From Lathyrus oleraceus (taxonomy: Eukaryota; Streptophyta; Magnoliopsida; Fabales; Fabaceae), in the NCBI RefSeq assembly GCF_024323335.1, contig NC_066581.1, positions 461,714,289 to 461,778,288 of the forward strand: 64,000 nucleotides of DNA, given 5' to 3'. Each line of letters starts with the position of its first letter. Positions within the stretch are counted from its first letter, which is position 1. Below the pieces are notes generated by a model. That model did not search any database. It saw only the letters and a program-made list of their open reading frames with translations, and had not been told where the DNA came from. Positions 57,668-64,000 of this stretch are shown here, piece by piece. The position numbers and the translations under genes are program-made.

Positions 57668-59341
57668 CTACGGCAGACGGTCTTCTGGAATGAGGGTCTT
57701 CAAGTACTGACACTGGTCTATCAACAGTGAGCATTCCGAACATTCTGGTAGAGGGGTAATCTTCTCCTTCAACTGTCTTCTAGGCTCTAAGACTTCTCCT
57801 CCAAGACGGTTCTCTGATGCCTGTCTCAAGTCTACTTCCTTCTTCAACTGGATGTCTTTATCTCTGAGTTGCTTCTCCAAGTCTCTGATCTTCTTCTGAT
57901 AGCTGGCCTCAACCCTCTGCAGCCTCAAGCACTCCCGGTGTTCTGCATCTAACATGCTCTCCATCTCCTCGTAGGATCTCTTCTTGCTTCTCAGTCTGCT
58001 AGCATCTCTTCTCGCACTCCTCTGAGTTGATGAGCCAAGTTCAACCTATCAGCTTTGGCTTTGTACAGCTCCATCTGGGTATCTTGCTCCTTCTCTCTCA
58101 GACGACGACTCTCCATCAATGCTTGCTTATAATGCTCAGCAGGCACACTATCAGCAAGTACAAAGGTGGTTGCTCTTGCAACGGCTCCATCCTATCGTAG
58201 GGTAACAGAAAAGTTTCCACTCTCTTCTTTACCCAATCGGTGTAATCGGGCATTGCAATGGCAAACTTCTTCCCTAAGACGGATCCATCCTTCACTCCAC
58301 ACTCTCCAGGCTTTCCCTATCTGCTCCAACTTAGCAGGGTCATCTTCTTTCTCAAACAAAAACTCTCAGCTATCTCTGCTTCGAGCGGTCTTTCACTCAT
58401 AACAAACCCTAGCTGGCGAAGAGAAAGAACTGGGTTGTAGTTGATGCAAACCTTTGGTCCCTATGAGTGGCACGCTCCGGAATTCACCACAAACTTATGA
58501 TGACATCCTTCACATCCATCGGTATGACGGCACTGATGTCGTAAGAAGTGAGCGACATGACCCCTCTGAGTCCACTTAGAGTGCTCTGGGTATCCACAAA
58601 TGGTCCACTGGCTGGCAGAAGAGACATGAACCATTTGAACAGAAGGGCAGGCAGCACCTGATGGCTCCTCCTTACCATGCCTGCTGTGAATGGCAATAGC
58701 AGTATTGCTAGAAGAGGTAGGGATTGGATTCCTCCGATGAAAATGCTGATAGCAGTGAAGTCAATAAAATTTGGCATACTGGGAAAATAGGATGATCCCA
58801 TAGATCATGGCAGCTAGCTGTGCGTGAAAACTTCCCAATCCCCCTTTTCTGCTTCATACTGGCCACTATCAACAGAAGAAACTTCAACGGCAGACCACAA
58901 ACATCCCCACAGGCTTCCAATCTCACACAACCTCCTCAACACTCAACCGGAGAGCTCGGCAATCAATCTGAAGTCGACCTCCTTTGGGACGTCCAAGAAG
59001 GGAGTCTGATGCTGAAACAGGGATATCAACAGGATAGATACTCTTCGAGAGTAGGTGCAAGCTGATAATCCTGAAAGTGAAGCATCTGAGCTCTGGATCA
59101 TAAACTGTAGCAGTTGTTGCCGGGGCACTGGATCCACTAACGTTCTTCAGCACTGTCAGATATCTCCATACCGCCCAATAAACTCTTCAGTCGGTCATCT
59201 ATCACGAGGTACCCAACTCAACTAGCGGAGTCAACGGCTCACGGTGGAAACTGTAGGAACAGTCTTCCGCTTCGCTCGGGGACCGTTGTCATCTCTATCA
59301 GTAGACAAGACTCTGGAATGTACCTGAGAAATGATATGCAT
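57668..59341 (-). pseudogene. Ogre F unit 2 ORF1, heavily indel-ridden
   Basis: A copy of 40018-41706. The C-terminal coiled coil (57668-57964) is clean. From about 58005 onward single-base insertions and deletions appear, and from about 58150 to 59300 they occur every few tens of bases, along with substitutions. The DUF7745-like domain is recognisable only in fragments across all three frames. The error type and its abrupt increase next to the break at 59442 suggest poor consensus quality as much as decay. Confidence 0.8.
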
Positions 59342-59442
59342 GCAGAGATTAGTTTTTTATTTTTCTTTTTTCCCTTGATTTGTTTTATTTTTTTTGGATT
59401 TTTTTTCATTGCGTTTCTTTTGAAAAATAAATATGCTATGAT

Positions 59443-59871
59443 GAACAGATGAATTAGGGTTTCCTTGGGAAACAAGCCTCAAGCCCTTTGATTTTCTTTG
59501 ATCAAAATGATGAATTGAGATGCTTGAGAGGCATATTTGATGGATGAGAGCTTTGGGAACCATATCCATGCTTGCCTTCATCTTCCCTTGGCCATATCAA
59601 TGCACACAGGGTCTCCTAGAAGCTTTGGACTTTGTGACTGCTCAAGCTACAAACAAGAGATGTTAGTGACATATTTTTATGCTTTTGGTTAGTAAATAAA
59701 AATAAGAAATGCAATGATATACAATTCAATTATGCTTGGTGATCTCAAACCAAACTCATAAGAGATCCCACCCCAAAGGTAAGGAGCCAAGATGCTTATG
59801 ATCCTTGAGGCAATGCAAATGCAATGTTATGATGCCATGAGGGATCTTCGGGTCAAAATTGGGGTCTTACA
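59443..59871 (-). repeat. U3 end of an Ogre LTR, possibly the other side of LTR E
   Basis: Homology to F unit 1 stops after ATATGCTATGATG. The following sequence ends AGGGATCTTCGGGTCAAAA and TTGGGGTCTTACA at 59871, the B/O-type LTR terminus, followed by a polypurine tract. As E is the LTR into which F inserted, this is plausibly E's U3 end with the E middle deleted. Confidence 0.65.
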
Positions 59872-60084
59872 GATGCCCCTATTTAAGGTCATTCTATCTA
59901 GAGAAGTGAAGGTTAAAATCTTCGTCTCGACGAGGTAGAATGGGCTTAAATAATAACAAAGAGACAAATTTTGGTCCCTAAGAGACCTCATGATGCAAAT
60001 GTATGTATGCAAAAGGTAATGCACTGTGGAGATATGTGTCCACAAAGAGAAAAGGAATCAGGAGAAACTGATCATCCATATGAG
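59872..60084 (-). other. Polypurine tract and 3' UTR of the flanking Ogre
   Basis: On the minus strand AAATAGGGGCATC abuts the LTR start TGTAAGACCCC. The rest is a short noncoding 3' UTR piece cut off by LTR G at 60085. Confidence 0.6.
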
Positions 60085-60868
60085 TGATGCGTGCTTTTCG
60101 CAAGTACACGAACGCGTCAGAGTAATATAAAAGATTATCGAATCCACATAGACCAAGTGTCAATCTATCGTTATCTGTCGTTATGGTGTTTATCAAAGGC
60201 AATCAAAATAAGTGTTTTTGGAGTGTGCAATGAAAAGTAAAGTGTTGAATAAAGATTAATTAATAAAGACAGGGTCGAATGTAATTCACATAATCAATTC
60301 ATAATCCAAGTACTTGCTAATAGAATTACTTATGGGCAATGTTTCCTACTTTGAAAAGAACTAATTTAACAGGAACTATCGTTTTCGCGTATTCAGAACC
60401 GAGTTGTACTCCCTAATCAAACCCTCTTATCGTCACTTATAAAAAGGCGCGCATTGCGTTAGAGTAGTAAACCTATTTTTAAGAAATATAGTATCTTGAC
60501 TAAGTTGAAAAGTATTATAACCTGGATTTCTTAACCAAAAGAGGTTCTCACGAACCAGACTCTAAACTTATAAACGCGTCCGAAAATAGTTTTAAAATCT
60601 CTTTTCTTCTTAATGTTAAAATCTCCTAATGAACTAAACAAAGCGCTTTCGCTGTTTTTGAAATAGTTAAAAACAATTAAGTTTAAAAAGACGTTGGACG
60701 ACTTTCGATCTTACCCAACGGAATTGAAGTGCGGGAAAACTTAAGTTGAAAGTTAAAATAGCCCTTAAAAGCTTCTACGAACAATTGTACGAATTATCGG
60801 TTTAATTACGATCCTTACATTCTAACCTTATAAATTTAGTTAGACATGGTAAAGTAAAATTGCATTAA

Positions 60869-61130
60869 AATAAATAAAAGTAGTGCGAGTGCGGAAAGTA
60901 AATAAAAGTAGTGCGAGTGCGGAAAGTAAATAATTTGAAGCGAGTGCGAGGAAATAAATAAAAGTAAAGCGAGTGCAAGGAAATAAATAATTTAAAGCGA
61001 GTGCGAGGAAATAAATAAAGTAAAGCGAGTGCGAGGAAATAAATAAAGTAAAGCGAGTGCGGAAAATAAATAATTTAAAGCGAGTGCGAGAAATAAATAA
61101 AGTAAAGCGAGTGCGGGAAAATAAATAAGA
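60869..61130 (-). repeat. Nine-copy minisatellite in LTR G
   Basis: Units of about 27-29 bp with a GCGAGTGCGAGGAAATAAAT core, alternating AAAGT and ATTT junctions. Copies 1-2 have a TAGTGCGAGTGCGG variant. The frame across it on the minus strand is a repeat artefact, not a gene. Confidence 0.85.
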
Positions 61131-61398
61131 TAAAGACAAGTAATAAAAACCTGCTCCAATCGGAGGGTTGAATAAATTGCAAAGCGGAAATGAAAATGGC
61201 GGCAGGATTAACGTCCTTCCAAAGTGCTCCAAACTCGATTACAGACTCTATCACAGACTCGTCTACACAATTGTGGTAACACTTCAATGGGAAGCGATTA
61301 CCACTTTCTAATACTGAATATATGCCTAAGTGAAACAAAGTTGCTCTGAGTTTGCCTCTGCTCTAAGTTTGGATGATTGTAAAAGTGATTTCGAGTTT

Positions 61399-61407
61399 CT
61401 ATTTATA
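61399..61407 (-). promoter_or_regulatory. Element G LTR TATA box
   Basis: The minus strand reads TATAAATAG, identical to LTR A's box and at a similar distance from the LTR start (about 400 bp against 450 bp). Confidence 0.6.
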
Positions 61408-61474
61408 AGCAAGTAAAAAGATGGAAATGACAAGGATGCCCTTTAACTTGAAAATGGGAGGGAAAAACTTTCCT

Positions 61475-61613
61475 CTTGTGGCGCCTGCCACAAGGCCATG
61501 GCGCCTGCCACAAGCACAAAATGAGGCGCCTTAGTGGAAGTAGTGGGGAACATGGAAGTTGAGGGAAGTTGAGCTTGGACACGTCATGGCAGGGTCGATG
61601 GCGCCAGCCATGG
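61475..61613. promoter_or_regulatory. Palindromes in element G U3
   Basis: 61475-61494 is CTTGTGGCGCCTGCCACAAG with perfect 8-bp arms. A second GGCGCCTGCCACAAG half-copy follows at about 61500-61515, and CATGGC/GCCATG arms lie at about 61586-61613. They occupy the same position as the TGACG palindromes of LTR A but have a different core. Confidence 0.6.
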
Positions 61614-61810
61614 GGTAGGCCACAAGTACAAAATGCTGAATTTTAGGGTTTTTGGCTCTTTTTCGCTCCTTTTCTCGATTGGGGTTCCGATTAAAGTAAA
61701 AACCTGAAAACGAAGAAAAACATAGCAATAACACAACAAATTGATAATAAAACAACTAGAATGCATGTGAAATCAGATTCGAAAATACGGTAAATTTTAG
61801 TGTTATCAAA

Positions 61811-61826
61811 CTCTCCCACACTTAAA
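61811..61826 (-). other. Element G polypurine tract
   Basis: The minus strand reads TTTAAGTGTGGGAGAG two bases before the LTR start TGATAACA. This AAGTGTGGG form is familiar from Athila elements. Confidence 0.65.
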
Positions 61827-62820
61827 CCTTTGCTTGTCCTCAAGCAAAACATTAAAAAGCTCATAAAAGAAAATTTGTGTAAACGAGTGTTTTAGGTAAA
61901 AATCCTAAGTTCCAGTCGGGATATAGTGATAGGTACTAACTGAGTTAACTAAGGGTATCATGATGACACTAATCCGCAAATACGGACATAAACTTCATTC
62001 CTATATTAACCAACCCATATTATCCCACAATACCTAGGCCTGCCTCTTCATCTCTTTTTGTGTCCTTTTCATTCAGGCGCAATCACATTAAGCCTGTTAT
62101 CCGTACATGCTTCATAGTAGAGTGGCCTGTTAGTGATTATGATATGAGCATTAGAATTCTGGCACATAATCATGTGTAATCCCTTTTATTGGACCCAACT
62201 GTAGTTGTGAGGGATCGGATCGTAATCCGCCCTACCGAGTTCAGTGCTAGATACCTCTGAACCAACTAGCAGTGGGTAAGTTTTTCTTTTTCTTTTTGTA
62301 GCAATTTTTTACAATTCTTTTTCTTTTTATTTTTTTGTTTTTCTGGATCATTCACTTATTTGCATCGGTCCCCTACGTAGAGGATGCGTAGGCCGGAGCT
62401 GACTGCTAAGATAAACTACTGAGGACTTATACGGAAATGATGATTAAGGCCATGGTATATGGGGTTTCGGGAGTGGTTCCTATATTTACGAAGTCTATGG
62501 TGCTAAAATAATACTGATGTTTCACAAAGTTCTCCCAAGTCACCGCATCCTTACTCGAAACATGTCTTTAAAACCTGAAAACTTTCGGAATAACACTATT
62601 TTCTTTTGCAAAAAAATTTTGGTGGGGCTAAAGGTATGGGGAGGTAGGATTGTACTAAAAATATACTATATTTGGTGACTCGTCAAACTCATGCATTATA
62701 CTAAAAAGCAAAATAAATAACTAAAAGGAAATAACAATAAATAAACTATCTAAAAACAACAAAGAAAAAAATGATAAAGGAAAAAAAACGAGAAAAGCAA
62801 TAAAGAAAAGACGATAGAGT
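61827..62820. other. Noncoding spacer between env-like ORF and 3' LTR of G
   Basis: About 1 kb, AT-rich, with no coding frame. It includes T-rich and A-rich runs around 62284-62340 and 62750-62810. Nothing further identified. Confidence 0.6.
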
Positions 62821-62836
62821 CTCCTCCCACACTTAA
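62821..62836 (-). other. Second polypurine-like motif in G
   Basis: The minus strand reads TTTAAGTGTGGGAGGAG, almost identical to the tract at 61811-61826 but about 1 kb upstream and just after the env-like stop. It may be a central polypurine tract or a relic of a duplication. Confidence 0.5.
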
Positions 62837-62892
62837 ATCGAACATTGTCCCCAATGTTTCGAAATAAGATAAGGGAAGAGTTACCTGACAAC

Positions 62893-63876
62893 CTATTGCT
62901 GACCACTAGTGCCCTCGCCATCCTGAGGTGGACGACGAGATCGGGTACGATGACGATCTCTCTGGTCCATCCTCGCTTGCAGGGCATCCTGAGCGGTCCT
63001 CACTTCTCGAAGGTGACCTATAATCGAACCTTGAGTGGCTTCAATGAGTGCCATGTGTCTCTGGTGGTAGTTTTGCTGAAAGGCTTGTGTATCTGTGATC
63101 GTTTGCAGGGACTGTAAAATAGTGTCGTAGGACCTGTCTGTCCTCCGCTGCGACTCTTGCATGAAGCTCATGTTATCCGCCATTTGTTGCTGGATGGTAG
63201 AGAGTAGGTCATCACGCCTTTGCTCTCTAGCCATGTGGTCACGCCACATCTCCTCTGTAATATAGAAGCCAGGAGTGGTACCTGCAGAAGAAGAAAATGG
63301 TGCGGTGTGTGGTGGTGAAGGATGATGGGGGGACACATGGGGTGAGGGAGATCTCTCTCTCCGATCATATTCATCATCAGTGTCATGTCCCGCCTCATCA
63401 GGAATGTTAGGAGGAAGAGGACCCAAACCAGGTGGGGCATCTAAAGCGTAGGTCCAATTCCTTTCATCTCATACATATGTACGTCTAGTGCACGGTAGAA
63501 CAACAAACGGGATGGCTACACCATGAACCATAAGCATATAGCCTCCTTCTCTCCTCGAGCGGCATAATTTCATGTCTCTCAGAAATTTTAGGTTAATTGT
63601 GCAAGGAGGTAAGGGGTCTAGGGTAGCCATCTCATCGTTCAGGTTAAGTGCCCGAGCAATAGATGTAATCAATCCACCAAAAGAAATCGGTCCCGCTTTA
63701 TTCAAAGTTAATGTCATATGGTCAAGCATGAACGGGACCGAATTAATACATCTATTTGTGAGGCTTCCTTGTCTTTTGGCTTTGAGGGGTCCGGATAGCA
63801 TTTGTTTTATGATTTTCCTAGTATCCTTGGCTTGCATAATTTTATAAAGGTAAAAACAAAAATAAAAATGAAACAA
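62893..63876 (-). pseudogene. Element G env-like ORF, C-terminal part with one in-frame stop
   Basis: One frame of about 328 codons with a TGA near 63469. The N-terminal piece has an INSVPFMLDHM and PISFGGLITSIARAL region matching NGATFMLANFDHL and RIGGLITMIGNAI in element A's env-like ORF, so it is the same protein family. The C-terminal piece (63426-62893) is Pro/His/Ser-rich, then TEEMWRDHMAREQRRDDLLS and a Gln-rich coiled coil, ending in basic RDRHRTRSRRPP. The sequence upstream of the Met at 63837 (MQAKD) is intron-like AT-rich DNA, so an exon boundary may lie there. The N-terminal half of the protein should lie beyond 64000. Confidence 0.7.
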
Positions 63877-64000
63877 AAATTAAATATTAGACTAATAAAT
63901 AAATAAATAACTGAAAAATAAAAAAAAATGCAAATAAAATGAAAAATAAGACATATATAGATAAAAGTAGAAATATCAATGTATAGATGTAGTTTATATA
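63877..64000 (-). other. AT-rich end of window, possible intron
   Basis: Very A/T-rich with T-runs on the minus strand leading to ATGCAAG at about 63834. It could be the 3' part of an intron in the env-like gene. Confidence 0.3.

Larger units (their letters stand above)
24840..59442 (-). mobile_element. Ogre F: tandem Tat-lineage element, LTR-internal-LTR-internal
   Basis: Two direct copies of an LTR plus internal region (24840-42466 and 42467-59442), offset by 17,659 bp over most of their length. Read on the minus strand, unit 1 (LTR 42467-47830, internal 42466-30172, LTR 24840-30171) is a complete element. Unit 2 has its 3' LTR (the shared middle LTR) but lacks its 5' LTR, PBS and most of the leader. 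CATTA precedes the left end at 24835-24839 as a possible target site duplication, with no surviving right partner. Tandem sharing of a central LTR is normally produced by unequal recombination between LTRs. An assembly artefact is possible. Confidence 0.85.
60085..61808 (-). repeat. Element G 3' LTR (about 1.7 kb)
   Basis: On the minus strand it starts TGATAACACT at 61808 and ends near 60085 in CGCATCA; the left end is less certain because TGAGTGATGCG offers two possible TG starts. U3 has palindromes (61475-61613) and a TATA box (61399-61407). The R/U5 part holds a nine-copy minisatellite (60869-61130). It shares architecture but little sequence with LTR A. Confidence 0.75.
60085..64000 (-). 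mobile_element. Element G: Athila-type retrotransposon, 3' end
   Basis: On the minus strand the env-like ORF (from 63876), an internal polypurine-like motif, a spacer, a polypurine tract and then the 3' LTR (61808-60085). gag-pol lies beyond the right edge. The TGATAACA LTR start and TTTAAGTGTGGGA tract are typical of the lineage. It interrupts the Ogre 3' UTR at 60084. Confidence 0.8.

Noticed and set aside
60869..61130. CRISPR-like array
   Set aside because: Repeats are contiguous and degenerate without spacers, in plant retrotransposon DNA.
60840..61232. 130-codon minus-strand frame with repeated LFISRTRF-like segments
   Set aside because: It is a translation of the 27-29-bp minisatellite in LTR G.

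Overview
This window is repeat-rich plant nuclear DNA. It contains no host gene I can recognise. Everything assignable comes from two Ty3/gypsy lineages: Athila/Cyclops-type elements (LTRs of 1.4-1.7 kb, PBS matching tRNA-Asp, an env-like ORF after pol) and giant Ogre-type Tat elements (LTRs of about 5 kb, PBS matching tRNA-Arg, an extra ORF before gag, an intron before the RT ORF, a second RNase H). This mix suggests a legume, probably tribe Fabeae (Pisum/Vicia/Lathyrus/Lens). That assignment is inference from the element families.

Layout, left to right. 1-9436: Athila-type element A on the minus strand, running off the left edge, with 5' LTR, PBS, gag-pol (two nonsense codons and one frameshift), an env-like ORF, and a second env-like ORF start with its own TATA-box module. 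9437-16253: Ogre element B (minus), consisting of a broken ORF1 cut by A, a leader, a PBS and a full LTR. 16254-18136: remainder of an older Ogre LTR (O) into which B inserted. 18137-22040: diverged plus-strand Ogre material (P), with an LTR end, an unassigned stretch, an ORF1 tail and a gag N-terminus. 22041-23542 and 23543-24839: truncated minus-strand Ogre LTRs D and E, each interrupted by the next. 24840-59442: Ogre F, a tandem LTR-internal-LTR-internal array whose two units are nearly identical and offset by about 17.66 kb. Unit 1 has long intact ORFs (ORF1, gag, protease, RT-RNase H-integrase). Unit 2 carries many small indels, densest at 58.1-59.4 kb, and breaks off before its outer LTR. 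59443-60084: LTR end and 3' UTR of an Ogre, possibly E. 60085-64000: 3' LTR and env-like region of a second Athila-type element, G (minus), running off the right edge.

How the parts work together: in F unit 1 the LTR would drive a minus-strand genomic RNA primed by tRNA-Arg. ORF1 (unknown function, coiled-coil tail) lies ahead of gag. Gag and protease share a frame across one TAA codon. A roughly 259-nt putative intron, whose 5' splice site overlaps the protease stop codon, would join protease in frame to RT-RNase H-aRNase H-integrase. The most interesting unexplained signals are tandem TGACG palindromes placed upstream of TATA boxes in Athila LTRs and again inside element A, a hairpin minisatellite with a compensatory stem change in the F LTR, paired GNRA-type hairpins just after the F pol stop, and PBS-like motifs in the U5 of every Ogre LTR whose U5 end is present. 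No CRISPR, bacterial or non-transposon system is present.
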